A stretch of DNA of 64,000 bases. Origin: GCA-2690565 sp002457235. GTDB taxonomy: Bacteria > Verrucomicrobiota > Verrucomicrobiia > Opitutales > Coraliomargaritaceae. The stretch is taken from NCBI GenBank assembly GCA_045565695.1, contig JBJLEZ010000008.1, forward strand, positions 62,001-126,000, in the 5' to 3' direction. Of the stretch, positions 36,040 to 45,939 are shown piece by piece. The first letter of the stretch is position 1. Every line of letters begins with the position of its first letter. A program made the position numbers and the translations under genes. The notes beneath the pieces are model-generated. The model made no database searches. It had not been told where the DNA came from and was given only the letters and a program-made list of their open reading frames with translations.

Positions 36040-38683
36040 GAGTATAGTTTTTAATTACCTTTGCTAGAGACTTATTTTCAGGTGCACCACCCATAGCGAA
36101 ATTAGCTTTTCCGCCACCTCGGCCACCGAGCGTTTCGCAAATTTCTTTTACGATGCTACCAGCATTATAGCCTTGTGCAACAGCCTCTTGTGATAGGGCT
36201 GCACAAATTTGTGTTTTCCCATTAGTATTTGAAGCCAGTACAACTAAGCCTGAATCGAGTTTAGATAAGATTTGGTTGCCTAAGTTTCTCAAGTCATTGC
36301 TGTCGGATACTATGACACAGCTATGAAGATAAGAAACCTTGTCTCCTATGATTTCTACGCTTTCTGCAAGTTTATCCACTTGCTCGGAGAGTGCTTTTTG
36401 ATGAAAGCGTTTAAGTTCTTTCTCTAATTGTTTTTTAGAATCTATAAGGGCATCCACTCGATTTGCTAATTCTTCTGAGTTACAATTAAACTTATTCGCT
36501 AATGCATCGACTTGAGTAAAACGTTCTTCGGCTAAAGTATAAGCAGTTTCTCCACAAATGGCTTCGATTCTTCGTGTGCCCGCCGCAATGCCTGATTCTG
36601 AAATAATTTTAACAAGGCCAATTTCTCCAGTCGCTTGAACATGAGTCCCTCCGCAAAGCTCTTTAGAGAAACCTCCAATATCCACAACTCTGACTTGATC
36701 TCCGTATTTTTCTCCAAAGACTGCTACCACATCTTCTGGCTTATCTTTGTAGGCTACTTCGTATGTTTCAACGAATGAATTTTTCATAACTTTTTCGTTG
36801 ATCGATTGTTCGATGGCTTGAAGTGTTTTTGAATCAATCGCTTCAAAGTGAGAAAAATCAAAACGCAAACGATTTTCTGTAACACTAGAGCCTGCTTGTT
36901 GGATATGTGTACCTAAAGTTGATCGTAAAGCCCAGTTGAGCAGGTGGGTTGCACTGTGGTGTCTTTGTATGGCTTGCCTACGCTCGAGATTGATATTTAG
37001 CGAGACGGTGCCCTTAAGTGTTTCTTGAGTCTCTACAAGGTGGAGGTAGATGCCATTTTTAACTTGGGTATCAATTACGGAATAAGCCGTTCCGTCATTC
37101 GTGGTTAAGGTACCTGTATCACCTATTTGTCCCCCCATCTCACCATAGAAAATCGTTTGATCCAGGATTATTGCAGAAGTATTTTCATCAACTGATTCAA
37201 TGGAGATTATTTCTGCTGAAAATACTTCACTATTCAGATCAAAGCCTTTGAAATCTGTTTTTGTCAGATTGCTATCTTCCGCAGTTAAAACGACTTCTTT
37301 TTTCTGGGATGAGCGTGCTCGTTCTTTTTGTTGATTCATACACGAATCAAAGCCCGATTTATCAATTGAAAGTTTTCTTTCTTCCGCAATCAAAGCTGTG
37401 AGATCAAAAGGGAATCCATAAGTATCGTACAAAGAAAATGCTTCTTCACCTGTGATAGAGCCTTTTGCACTCATTTTATCAAAGAGTTGTAATCCACGTT
37501 CTAGAGTTTTGTTGAAAGCGGATTCTTCATTGGCAATGACTTTTTCAATGGTAGTTTTTTGGTCTACTAATTCTGGATAAGCAGTACTCATTTGCTTGAT
37601 TAAAGTCTTAGACAATTCAGTAAAAAATCCTGAGGGCAAATTGAGCTTTCGACCAAATAATATAGCACGTCTGAGGATGCGTCTTAGGACATAGTTTCGC
37701 CCCTCGTTACTTGGGATAATGCCATCAGCAATAGAAAAACTTAAAGTTCTAATATGGTCAGCAATCACACGAAAGGCACAATCGTTGGATTCTGTTTCAT
37801 TTTTAAAGGTGCGGCTTTCTGGCATTGTATAGCCATATTTATGAGAACACATACTTTCTATGGCCTCAAATATCGCTTTGAATAAATCACTGTTATAATT
37901 ACTAGGGGGATTTGAAAAATCCGTAAATTGTTGGGTTGTTGCCATTATGCCGGCAATACGCTCAAAGCCCATCCCAGTGTCTACGTGCCTAGCCGGTAGA
38001 GCTTGATATGTTCCATCTACAGCGGCGTTTAATTGGATAAAAACAAGATTCCAAATTTCAATACACCAAGGAGAATCCTTGTTAATAAGTGAACCTTGAG
38101 TATCTCCTTCAGGAGTTAAATCTACATGCAATTCGGAGCAGGGGCCGCATGGTCCAGTTTCTCCCATCATCCAAAAATTATCTTTTTTATTGCCGTAATG
38201 AATATGAGTTTTCGGATCGAGTCCTTCTTTCTTAAAAATGGCTTCCCAATAATCGTAAGCTTCTTGGTCAAATTCTGAAGGGTCGTTGACATCGGGTTTG
38301 TAGACAGTGGCATAAAGTCGTTCTTTGGGAAATCCCCATACCTCCGTTAATAATTCCCAAGACCATTCAATAGCTTCTTTTTTAAAATAATCTCCAATGG
38401 ACCAATTACCAAGCATCTCAAAAAAAGTGTGGTGATAGGTATCAAAGCCAACATCGTCCAAATCATTATGTTTTCCGCCAGCTCGAATGCATTTTTGTGA
38501 ATTTGCAATTCTCGAGTAAGGCGGACTTGTTTCATTTAAGAAGTAAGGCACAAATTGATTCATGCCTGCATTGGTGAAAAGCAGATTAGGAGAGGTAGGC
38601 ATTAACGAAGCAGACGCAACAACGGTGTGTTTTTTTGCTTCAAAAAAATCAAGAAAAGATTGTCTAATAGCTTCCGATTGCAT
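36026..38683 (-). CDS. alaS: Alanyl-tRNA synthetase
   Basis: It charges tRNA-Ala and edits misactivated serine or glycine. The class II core has LFTNAGMNQFVPYFL (about 33-47), HDLDDVGFDTYHHTFFEMLG and GETGPCGPCSELH. The editing domain has the zinc/substrate ligands HHSATHLLNWALR and CGGTH, and the C-terminal domain ends in GGRGGGKANFAMGG. ATG at 38683 is preferred to the in-frame TTG at 38692. The protein has 885 aa, the usual length. Its 3' end overlaps the last pseudopilin gene by 14 bp. Confidence 0.97.
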   Translation of the reverse strand: MQSEAIRQSFLDFFEAKKHTVVASASLMPTSPNLLFTNAGMNQFVPYFLNETSPPYSRIANSQKCIRAGGKHNDLDDVGFDTYHHTFFEMLGNWSIGDYFKKEAIEWSWELLTEVWGFPKERLYATVYKPDVNDPSEFDQEAYDYWEAIFKKEGLDPKTHIHYGNKKDNFWMMGETGPCGPCSELHVDLTPEGDTQGSLINKDSPWCIEIWNLVFIQLNAAVDGTYQALPARHVDTGMGFERIAGIMATTQQFTDFSNPPSNYNSDLFKAIFEAIESMCSHKYGYTMPESRTFKNETESNDCAFRVIADHIRTLSFSIADGIIPSNEGRNYVLRRILRRAILFGRKLNLPSGFFTELSKTLIKQMSTAYPELVDQKTTIEKVIANEESAFNKTLERGLQLFDKMSAKGSITGEEAFSLYDTYGFPFDLTALIAEERKLSIDKSGFDSCMNQQKERARSSQKKEVVLTAEDSNLTKTDFKGFDLNSEVFSAEIISIESVDENTSAIILDQTIFYGEMGGQIGDTGTLTTNDGTAYSVIDTQVKNGIYLHLVETQETLKGTVSLNINLERRQAIQRHHSATHLLNWALRSTLGTHIQQAGSSVTENRLRFDFSHFEAIDSKTLQAIEQSINEKVMKNSFVETYEVAYKDKPEDVVAVFGEKYGDQVRVVDIGGFSKELCGGTHVQATGEIGLVKIISESGIAAGTRRIEAICGETAYTLAEERFTQVDALANKFNCNSEELANRVDALIDSKKQLEKELKRFHQKALSEQVDKLAESVEIIGDKVSYLHSCVIVSDSNDLRNLGNQILSKLDSGLVVLASNTNGKTQICAALSQEAVAQGYNAGSIVKEICETLGGRGGGKANFAMGGAPENKSLAKVIKNYTPKTA

Positions 38684-38698
38684 GGTTATCAAAAATTA

Positions 38699-39796
38699 TT
38701 ACATAGCCTTTAAAATAGCATCGCCCATCGCTTTAGTAGATATCGCTTGATTGCCAAATGCAATATCACCTGTACGAGACCCGGAAGTCACTGCGGATTT
38801 CACTGCGTTCTCAATTGCATTGGCAGCATCATTCTCGCCAAAGCTATAACGAAGCATCATTGCTCCAGATAAAATTTGTGCGCATGGGTTAGCAATACCT
38901 TGTCCTGCAATATCTGGGGCTGTTCCACCAGAGGGTTCATAAAGTCCAAAGGGAAGTTCTAAGCTATTTTTACTAGCACCAAGGCTGGCCGAGGCTAGCA
39001 TGCCAAGTGAGCCACAAATCACGCCCATTTCATCCGATAAAATATCTCCAAACATATTTTCTGTAAACAAGACATCAAATTGATTTGGGTCTCTAGCTAA
39101 TTGCATAGCAGCATTGTCCACATACATGTGGCTGAGTTCTATATCTGGAGCGTGTTTTGCAAAATATTCAGTGACAACTTTTCGCCACAAAACAGAAGTT
39201 TCTAGGACATTGGCTTTGTCTACAGAGCAAACTTTTTTCTGACGGCTTTTTGCTGCATCGATAGCCACTTGTGCTATGCGTTCAATCTCGCTCGTTTTGT
39301 ACACCATAGTATCAATGGCAACAGTTTCACCATTTTCTTCATAAGTCGACTTAGGCTGTCCAAAATAGATTCCTCCAGTGAGTTCACGAATACAAACAAT
39401 ATCAATGCCGTTAGGGATGCGATTTGTTTTGAGAGGCGATGCTTCGGAAAGTTCACTATAGAGAAGACCTGGTCGTACATTTGCATACAGTGAGAAAGCT
39501 TTACGAATAGGCAATAGGGCAGCTCGTTCGGGTTGTTCTTTTGGCGGTAACGATTCCCATTTTGGCCCACCTACAGAACCAAATAAAATTGCATCAGATG
39601 CTTGGCATATACGATGCGTGCTCTCTGGAAAGGCAGTTCCATGATTATCTATGGCGATTCCTCCAATGTCCGCTTCTTCATATTCTAATGAAAAGTTATA
39701 GCGTTCACCCGTGGCTTTTAAGATGTCTAGAGCTACGTCCATGACTTCAGGTCCAATTCCATCACCGGGAAGAACTGCAAATTTTAATGATTTCAT
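38699..39796 (-). CDS. leuB: 3-isopropylmalate dehydrogenase
   Basis: LeuB oxidises and decarboxylates 3-isopropylmalate in leucine synthesis. The opening AVLPGDGIGPEVMDVALDIL, the substrate-binding VRPGLLYSELSEASPLK, RELTGGIYFGQPK, and the catalytic region MYVDNAAMQLARDPNQFDV followed by ENMFGDILSDE are all present; LEPSGG-type YEPSGGTAPDIAGQGIANP lies near the end. Length (365 aa) is typical. It lies 15 bp downstream-side of alaS and 30 bp from sucD on the same strand. Together with citramalate synthase at 45.9 kb it points to branched-chain amino acid synthesis. Confidence 0.96.
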   Translation of the reverse strand: MKSLKFAVLPGDGIGPEVMDVALDILKATGERYNFSLEYEEADIGGIAIDNHGTAFPESTHRICQASDAILFGSVGGPKWESLPPKEQPERAALLPIRKAFSLYANVRPGLLYSELSEASPLKTNRIPNGIDIVCIRELTGGIYFGQPKSTYEENGETVAIDTMVYKTSEIERIAQVAIDAAKSRQKKVCSVDKANVLETSVLWRKVVTEYFAKHAPDIELSHMYVDNAAMQLARDPNQFDVLFTENMFGDILSDEMGVICGSLGMLASASLGASKNSLELPFGLYEPSGGTAPDIAGQGIANPCAQILSGAMMLRYSFGENDAANAIENAVKSAVTSGSRTGDIAFGNQAISTKAMGDAILKAM

Positions 39797-39826
39797 AATA
39801 TAGGGTTTTTTCTTATTTCAAAATGA

Positions 39827-40711
39827 TCAGCCTGAATAGCAAGTCATTAAAGCATCGGCAATCTTTGATGGGTTTTTTGCAATCTTAACCCCAGCTTCTT
39901 CCATTGCTTGAAATTTAGCCTCTGCCGTTCCTGCTCCACTTTCTGAAATAATAGCACCTGCATGACCCATTGTGCGACCTTTAGGGGCAGAAGCACCTGC
40001 GATGAAGCCTGCGATAGGTTTAGAAACATGTTCTTTAATATATTGGCAGGCTTCCTCTTCTGCACTGCCGCCTATTTCACCGATCATGATAATTGCATCC
40101 GTGTCAGGATCTTCATTGAATAATTGTACCGCATCTTTTTGTGAGGTCCCGTTAATCGGATCACCTCCAATACCAATACAAGTACTTTGTCCGAGACCTT
40201 TTTGTGTCAGTTGCCAAACTGCTTCGTAGGTAAGTGTCCCAGAACGAGAGACAACACCCACTCGACCTTCTTTATGAATGTAGCCTGGCATAATTCCTAT
40301 TTTACAGTGACCTGGAGTGATAATGCCAGGACAATTCGGCCCTATCAGACGAGTTTTTACTGAGCTTTGATTAAGCTTATGGCGAACTTCTGCCATATCC
40401 TGTACGGGAATACCTTCTGTAATGCAGACAATTAGCTCAATACCTGCATCAATAGATTCTAAAATGGAATCAGCGGCAAAAGGGGGTGGAACATAGATAA
40501 CCGAGGTATTGGCACCGTACTGATTAACCGCCTCATTCACCGTATTGCAAATAGGAACAGTGTTTTCCCATTTTAAACCTCCTTTACCAGGAGTGACTCC
40601 AGCTACAACATTAGTTCCGTATTCTACACATTGTTGCGTGTGAAAAGTCCCTGCATTTCCCGTGATACCTTGCACTACAAGGCGTGTATTTTTATCCACT
40701 AATATACTCAT
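39827..40711 (-). CDS. sucD: Succinate-CoA ligase, alpha subunit
   Basis: SucD with SucC converts succinyl-CoA to succinate with formation of ATP or GTP in the TCA cycle. The CoA-binding N-terminus has VQGITGNAGTFHTQQCVEYG (about 13-32), then IVCITEGIPV, RLIGPNCPGIITPG, and the phosphohistidine region MGHAGAIISESGAGTAEAK, whose His is the phosphorylated residue. Length (294 aa) is typical. sucC lies 28 bp upstream, the usual order. Confidence 0.97.
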   Translation of the reverse strand: MSILVDKNTRLVVQGITGNAGTFHTQQCVEYGTNVVAGVTPGKGGLKWENTVPICNTVNEAVNQYGANTSVIYVPPPFAADSILESIDAGIELIVCITEGIPVQDMAEVRHKLNQSSVKTRLIGPNCPGIITPGHCKIGIMPGYIHKEGRVGVVSRSGTLTYEAVWQLTQKGLGQSTCIGIGGDPINGTSQKDAVQLFNEDPDTDAIIMIGEIGGSAEEEACQYIKEHVSKPIAGFIAGASAPKGRTMGHAGAIISESGAGTAEAKFQAMEEAGVKIAKNPSKIADALMTCYSG

Positions 40712-40739
40712 AAAGTTTTATTCAATTTAAATAGGTTTC

Positions 40740-41927
40740 TTACGCAGAAACTTTTTGGGTGATGATTTCAGCCGCTTCAGCAAGACTATCTGCAGAGGTT
40801 AATTCGAGTCCGCTTTCTTTTAAAATGACTTTACCTGCTTCGACATTAGTCCCTTCGAGTCGAACGACTAGAGGAACCGACAAGGATACATTTTTCGCTG
40901 CAGATACAATTCCTCGAGCAATAATATCGCATTTCATAATACCTCCGAAAATATTTACTAAGATCCCTTTCACATTAGGGTCAGAAAGAATGATTTTGAA
41001 AGCTGCCGTTACTTGTTCCTCGTTGGCACCTCCGCCAACATCGAGGAAATTTGCTGGCTCACCTCCATAGGACTTGATGATGTCCATAGTAGCCATAGCT
41101 AAACCAGCTCCATTTACCATACAGGCGATATTGCCCTCTAGAGCAATGTAGTTAAGATTATAAGCAGAAGCTTCGACCTCTTTAGGATCTTCTTCATTAG
41201 TATCTCTTAGTTCGGCGATATCAGGATTTTTATAAAGTGCGTTACTATCAAAACTCACTTTAGCATCGAGTGCTACTAAGGAGCCCTCTTGGTTTGTGAC
41301 CAAGGGATTGATCTCAATAAGTTCGGCATTCTTCTCAATAGCCATTTGATATAAGCCGTTAAGGATTTTCGAGAGTTCCTTCACCTGATTACCGCTAAAG
41401 CCTAGTTTGAATGCGATTGAGCGGCAGTGGTGTGGTTTGAGTCCCATATCTAAAGAGACAGGCACACGGATAATCTTTTCTGGGGTTTTTTCAGCAACGG
41501 CCTCAATGTCCATTCCACCTTCGGTTGAAGCGATAATAACCGTTTGTGCGGATTCTCTATCTAGAACAACTGCTAAATAGTATTCGTGCTCAATAGTACT
41601 TCCTTCAGTAAGGTATAAGGTTTGTACCTTACGTCCTTGAGGGCTAGTTTGCTTTGTCACTAGGTGATTGCCTAACATTGCTAAGGCAGCAGATTTAGCC
41701 TTTTCAGGTGAGTCACAGAGTTGAACGCCTCCTTTGTATCCATCGGTGAATGTGCCTTTGCCTCGGCCACCTGCATGAATTTGTGCTTTCACTACAATTA
41801 AACTCTCTGGGTCTAATTGGGCAATGGCGGAATCAATACTTGCTTCATCATTTGCAGAAATCCCTTTGGGAATCGGTACTTTAAATTGATCGAGGAGTGC
41901 TTTTGCTTGGTATTCGTGTATATTCAT
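40740..41927 (-). CDS. sucC: Succinate-CoA ligase, beta subunit
   Basis: SucC binds the nucleotide and succinate. The ATP-grasp opening MNIHEYQAKALLDQFKVPIP, AQIHAGGRGKGTFTDGYKGG, NPLVTNQEGSLVALDAKVSF, and the C-terminal MVNGAGLAMATMDIIKSYGG, FLDVGGGANEEQV and NIFGGIMKCD motifs are all present. Length (395 aa) is typical. It is the first gene of a minus-strand run sucC-sucD-leuB-alaS, with a candidate promoter just upstream and the fusA terminator behind it. Confidence 0.97.
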   Translation of the reverse strand: MNIHEYQAKALLDQFKVPIPKGISANDEASIDSAIAQLDPESLIVVKAQIHAGGRGKGTFTDGYKGGVQLCDSPEKAKSAALAMLGNHLVTKQTSPQGRKVQTLYLTEGSTIEHEYYLAVVLDRESAQTVIIASTEGGMDIEAVAEKTPEKIIRVPVSLDMGLKPHHCRSIAFKLGFSGNQVKELSKILNGLYQMAIEKNAELIEINPLVTNQEGSLVALDAKVSFDSNALYKNPDIAELRDTNEEDPKEVEASAYNLNYIALEGNIACMVNGAGLAMATMDIIKSYGGEPANFLDVGGGANEEQVTAAFKIILSDPNVKGILVNIFGGIMKCDIIARGIVSAAKNVSLSVPLVVRLEGTNVEAGKVILKESGLELTSADSLAEAAEIITQKVSA

Positions 41928-41954
41928 ACTGAGTTCTATGAGTTTTTTATATTT

Positions 41955-41982
41955 TCTCTAGAGTAAGAATTTGGAATGTCAA
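41955..41982 (-). promoter_or_regulatory. Candidate promoter for sucC-sucD-leuB-alaS
   Basis: On the minus strand a perfect TTGACA (41982-41977) is followed after 16 nt by TAGAGA (41960-41955), a weak -10 match, about 27 bp before the sucC ATG. It lies between the fusA terminator and sucC, where a promoter is expected. Confidence 0.35.
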
Positions 41983-42047
41983 ATAGCCTGCTAAAGTGCA
42001 AACATTTTAATCTTTTTCTTCAATTTTTTTGTTTGGTTTATACCTAT

Positions 42048-42079
42048 AAAAAAAGCCCTTAGTCAATTTAAGGGCTTTT
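42048..42079 (-). terminator. Rho-independent terminator after fusA
   Basis: On the minus strand AAAAGCCCTTA, a 7-nt loop and TAAGGGCTTTT form an 11-bp perfect stem that runs into a stretch of seven U residues. It starts 35 bp after the fusA stop and ends the fusA transcript before the sucC promoter. The symmetric A tract would also allow some termination in the other direction. Confidence 0.85.
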
Positions 42080-42113
42080 CGTGAAATATTTTTTCTTAAT
42101 TACGCTATAAAGC

Positions 42114-44225
42114 TTATTTCTTTTTCGCTTCTTCGCGTTCTTTTACTTCTTTGATCACTGTTTCAGCCACATTTTTTGGAGTGGCGGAGTAGTGTGAGAA
42201 TTCCATCGAGAATTGACCACGACCTGATGTCATTGTTCTAAGGTGGCCGATATAGCCAAACATTTCACTCAGTGGGGCATCCGCTTTAATTCGAATGCCT
42301 GTTGCGTTTGGCTCTTGGCTTTTGATCATACCTCTGCGGCGATTTAAATCTCCGATCACATCACCCATGCTTTCTTCTCCACAGAAAACGTCGAGTTTCA
42401 TGATTGGCTCTAAAATATCTGGTTTTCCTTTTGGAATAGATTGACGGTAGGCTGCTTTAGAAGCGATTTCAAATGCGACTGCAGATGAGTCAACAGCGTG
42501 GAAGGCACCATCTTCAAGGGTAACTTTGATATCCACAGTTGGGTATCCAGCAAGTACACCTTTCTCAAGAGATTTTTTAAATCCTTTTTCAACCGCAGGC
42601 CAAAATTCTCTTGGAACATTTCCTCCGACCACTTTGGACTCGAATTCAAAGCCTGAACCTGACTCTAATGGCTCGATTGAGTAATCAATTTTCGCAAACT
42701 GACCAGAACCACCAGACTGTTTTTTATGGGTGTAAGAATCATTAATAGGCATAGTGATGGTTTCACGGTAGGCCACTTGTGGTTTCCCGATTTCAGCTTC
42801 TACGCCGTAAGTTCTTTTAAGAATATCAACTTTAATGTCTAGGTGAAGCTCACCCATTCCCTTAAGAATGGTCTCTCCAGAATCTTCGTCTGTCTCAACT
42901 TGGAAAGAAGGGTCTTCAGCAACCATTTTACCAATTGCCGTTCCTAGCTTCTCAGCTTGTCCTTTATCCTTTGGTTTTACCGCAATCGAAATAACCGGTT
43001 CAGGGAACACCATAGGCTCAAGCGTAGCCGGTTTGTTCGGATCACTGAGAGTGTGTCCAGTTTGAACTGATTTCATTCCTAAAAGTGCAACGATATCTCC
43101 TGCTTGAGCTGAATCAACTTCACTCCGATCATCTGCATGCATTTCAATAATACGACCAATTCGTTCTGTTTTACCAGTGAATGTATTCAGTACACTCATA
43201 CCTTTTGAAATTTTTCCTGAATAAATTCGAGTGAAAGTCAGAGCACCGTATTTGTCGTCCATAATTTTAAACGCAAGGGCTCTCAAAGGTTTGTTAGGAT
43301 CGACCTCTGCAAATTCGCCCGTTTCATTTCCTTCAGGGTCAACTTCAGGCTGTGGATTCACTTCGGTAGGATTCGGCAAGTAATCAACAACTGCATCGAG
43401 GATGAGTTGAACACCTTTATTTTTGAAAGAAGATCCACAATAGGTTGGGAAAAAGGCTAATTCTCTCGTTCCTTTTCGGATACATTGTTTAAGCACTTCA
43501 AGACTTGGCTCTTCACCATTTAGGTAAGACTCCATAGCAACGTCATCTTGCTCAACTGCTGTTTCAATGAGTTTTTCTCGCCATTCGGCTGCCTTATCGA
43601 CCATGTCCGCCGGAATATCCTTAATTTCATAATTTTCTGGATTTCCACTATCATCCCAAACCCACGCCTTTTGGGTTAATAAATCAACAACACCTGCAAG
43701 TTCGCTTTCTTCTCCGATTGGTAAAACCATAACAAGTGGGGTAGCACCGAGTACTTTTTTCACTTGTTCAACAACCTTGTAAAAGTCAGCTCCGATTCTG
43801 TCCAATTTATTAACATAAATCAAACGAGCCACTTTAGACTCATTTGCATAGCGCCAATTGGTTTCGGATTGAGGTTCTACTCCTCCAGATCCACAGAATA
43901 CACCAACGCCACCGTCCAAGACTTTTAGTGAACGATATACTTCAACAGTGAAGTCAACGTGCCCAGGAGTATCAATAATGTTAAAGCGGTGAGGCTCAAA
44001 TTGGTTATTGCTTCCGTTCCAGAAACAAGTTGTAGCAGCAGATTGGATAGTAATACCTCGTTCTTGCTCTTGCTCCATGAAGTCAGTTGTGGCAGCACCG
44101 TCATGAACTTCCCCTAGCTTATGAATCTTGCCAGTAAGTTTTAGAAATCGTTCAGTTGTTGTCGTTTTACCTGCATCAACGTGGGCGAAGATACCGATAT
44201 TTCTGTAATTATTTAGATCTGTCAT
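42114..44225 (-). CDS. fusA: Elongation factor G
   Basis: EF-G is the GTPase that moves tRNAs and mRNA through the ribosome. It has all five domains in 703 aa. GTP motifs: FAHVDAGKTTTTERFL (about 13-28), the switch region QEQERGITIQSAATTCFW, DTPGHVDFT and NKLDRIGAD. C-terminal domains carry GMGELHLDIKVDILKR, SGGSGQFAKIDY and RRRGMIKSQEPN. It stands alone: the neighbouring gene upstream is divergent and a terminator follows it. No typical str-operon neighbours (rpsL, rpsG, tuf) are seen here, so this may be one of two copies or simply a relocated fusA. Confidence 0.97.
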   Translation of the reverse strand: MTDLNNYRNIGIFAHVDAGKTTTTERFLKLTGKIHKLGEVHDGAATTDFMEQEQERGITIQSAATTCFWNGSNNQFEPHRFNIIDTPGHVDFTVEVYRSLKVLDGGVGVFCGSGGVEPQSETNWRYANESKVARLIYVNKLDRIGADFYKVVEQVKKVLGATPLVMVLPIGEESELAGVVDLLTQKAWVWDDSGNPENYEIKDIPADMVDKAAEWREKLIETAVEQDDVAMESYLNGEEPSLEVLKQCIRKGTRELAFFPTYCGSSFKNKGVQLILDAVVDYLPNPTEVNPQPEVDPEGNETGEFAEVDPNKPLRALAFKIMDDKYGALTFTRIYSGKISKGMSVLNTFTGKTERIGRIIEMHADDRSEVDSAQAGDIVALLGMKSVQTGHTLSDPNKPATLEPMVFPEPVISIAVKPKDKGQAEKLGTAIGKMVAEDPSFQVETDEDSGETILKGMGELHLDIKVDILKRTYGVEAEIGKPQVAYRETITMPINDSYTHKKQSGGSGQFAKIDYSIEPLESGSGFEFESKVVGGNVPREFWPAVEKGFKKSLEKGVLAGYPTVDIKVTLEDGAFHAVDSSAVAFEIASKAAYRQSIPKGKPDILEPIMKLDVFCGEESMGDVIGDLNRRRGMIKSQEPNATGIRIKADAPLSEMFGYIGHLRTMTSGRGQFSMEFSHYSATPKNVAETVIKEVKEREEAKKK

Positions 44226-44426
44226 TGTGTTTTAGAAAATTGATAAGCAGAATTGAATTGTTTCGTTTTGAGTAATTTTTTTAAAAATTCAACACTATTT
44301 GTAAAAAATTAAACGGCGTAGAGTAGAGCCTCTTGTTACTTCTGCAAGCTAGTAAACCTAATTTTTTCCATTTTTAGAATAGGATGGATTTTTTACAATT
44401 CTTGTTCAGAATGAGGAAACTATAAT

Positions 44427-45869
44427 ATGAATCAAGATAAAGATACAGGATTACCCTTGGTGGCAGTTGCTGGAGGCAGTGGTTTTGTTGGCACGCATTT
44501 AAGAAAAAAATTGGCTACAGGCTTTCGATTTCGAGCACTTACAAGAAGTAGCACGATTGCCCAAGAGAGCCCAGATAATCTATCTACGGAATGGGTGAAC
44601 TGTGACTTGTATTCATTACCTAAGGTCACTGAAGCTTTAAAAGGCTGTAAGTATGGCATTTATTTAGTTCATTCGATGGCCCCTTCCAGTCGCCTTAGGC
44701 AAGGGCATTTTAAAGACCTAGATTTATTATTAGCAGATAATTTTATTCGTGCAGCCGAAGAAGCCGGCTTAGAGCATGTAATTTATTTAAGTGGCATTAT
44801 GCCCAATGAATCGGAAAAGCAATTATCGTCTCATTTAAAAAGCCGTTTGGAAGTCGAATCTGTTTTGCGTAGCCGTTCGGTAAAAGTTACTGTTTTGCGT
44901 GCAGGTATTATATTTGGGCCTGGTGGCTCTTCCTTTTCTATCTTAATTAACTTGGTACGTCGTTTGCCGATAATGATTTTTCCTGCTTGGACGCATTCTA
45001 TGACACAGTCAATTGATATAAATGATGTCTGTCGTGCTTTTCGTTTATGCTTTGAAAGTTCGATTTATAAAGGTGGAACCTTCGATTTAAGTGGTCACAA
45101 GCCAATGAGTTATAAGCAGTTGGTGAAGCGTGTGGCACAAAAACTCGGACGATCCTTTCTCTCCATTTCAATTCCCTTTAATTTCTTTTTCTTTGCTAAA
45201 CATTGGTTGTCCATATTAGGCGGTGTGCCTCTTGCCCTAGCAGAACCGCTTCAAAAAAGCTTGATTCATGATTTGAGATCAGAGCCTAATGCTCTATCTG
45301 AGGCTTTAAAAGATGGACTTACTAGTTTTGATCGTTCGTTTGATCTTTCGGTGTATGGAGATGGTAGTCCTAAGCCAAATCCTCGTAGTAAGACACAAAA
45401 GAAAGATACCAAAGAATTACAGAAACAGTGTCGGGTACGTTCGGTTCAGCGGATGCCTCTTCCTTTAGGTTGGAACTCTCAACAGGTTGCTAGAGAATAC
45501 AGTGAATGGTTAACTCGAAAATTCGTTCGTGTGATTTCAGCAAAAATTAACGATGATGGGCGAATTTCTTTTTATCTTATAGGTCGCTTGTTGTTATTAG
45601 AGTTAACCCCAACGCCGTATAGTGTTTCCAATTTAAAACGTAGTGCCTTTTATATTTCTGATGGATGCTTAATGAAAAAAGTTGAGCCTCAAGGGCGTTT
45701 TGAATTTCGCCTATTTCCTGAAAATAATTGTTTAATTGCAGCCATTCATGGTTATGCCCCAATTTTACCTTGGTGGATTTATTCTTGTACTCAAGCCATC
45801 CTGCATCTGAGTGTGATGCAATCTTTCTCTCGACACTTGAGACGCCATAATACGACTCTAATGCAATAG
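44427..45869 (+). CDS. NAD(P)-binding epimerase-like protein with C-terminal domain of unknown function
   Basis: Residues about 9-240 form an atypical short-chain dehydrogenase (NmrA/complex I NDUFA9-like): AVAGGSGFVGTHLRKKL is the nucleotide-binding motif, IYLSGIMPNE replaces the usual catalytic serine region, and TVLRAGIIFGPGGSSF follows. A usual YxxxK pair is not clear, so it may bind NAD(P)H without typical dehydrogenase chemistry. Residues about 330-480 contain a second domain with PLGWNSQQVAREYSEWLTRK and RSAFYISDGCLMKKVEPQGR, which I do not recognise by name. The 480-aa, two-domain arrangement is known from uncharacterised proteins of many bacteria. It precedes cimA by 70 bp. Confidence 0.6.
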   Translation: MNQDKDTGLPLVAVAGGSGFVGTHLRKKLATGFRFRALTRSSTIAQESPDNLSTEWVNCDLYSLPKVTEALKGCKYGIYLVHSMAPSSRLRQGHFKDLDLLLADNFIRAAEEAGLEHVIYLSGIMPNESEKQLSSHLKSRLEVESVLRSRSVKVTVLRAGIIFGPGGSSFSILINLVRRLPIMIFPAWTHSMTQSIDINDVCRAFRLCFESSIYKGGTFDLSGHKPMSYKQLVKRVAQKLGRSFLSISIPFNFFFFAKHWLSILGGVPLALAEPLQKSLIHDLRSEPNALSEALKDGLTSFDRSFDLSVYGDGSPKPNPRSKTQKKDTKELQKQCRVRSVQRMPLPLGWNSQQVAREYSEWLTRKFVRVISAKINDDGRISFYLIGRLLLLELTPTPYSVSNLKRSAFYISDGCLMKKVEPQGRFEFRLFPENNCLIAAIHGYAPILPWWIYSCTQAILHLSVMQSFSRHLRRHNTTLMQ

Positions 45870-45939
45870 AGGATTATTTGGTTTTTGTATTGTTTTTTTC
45901 ATTTGCTTAATCATTTTCTGAATTTTACTTCTTATAGTT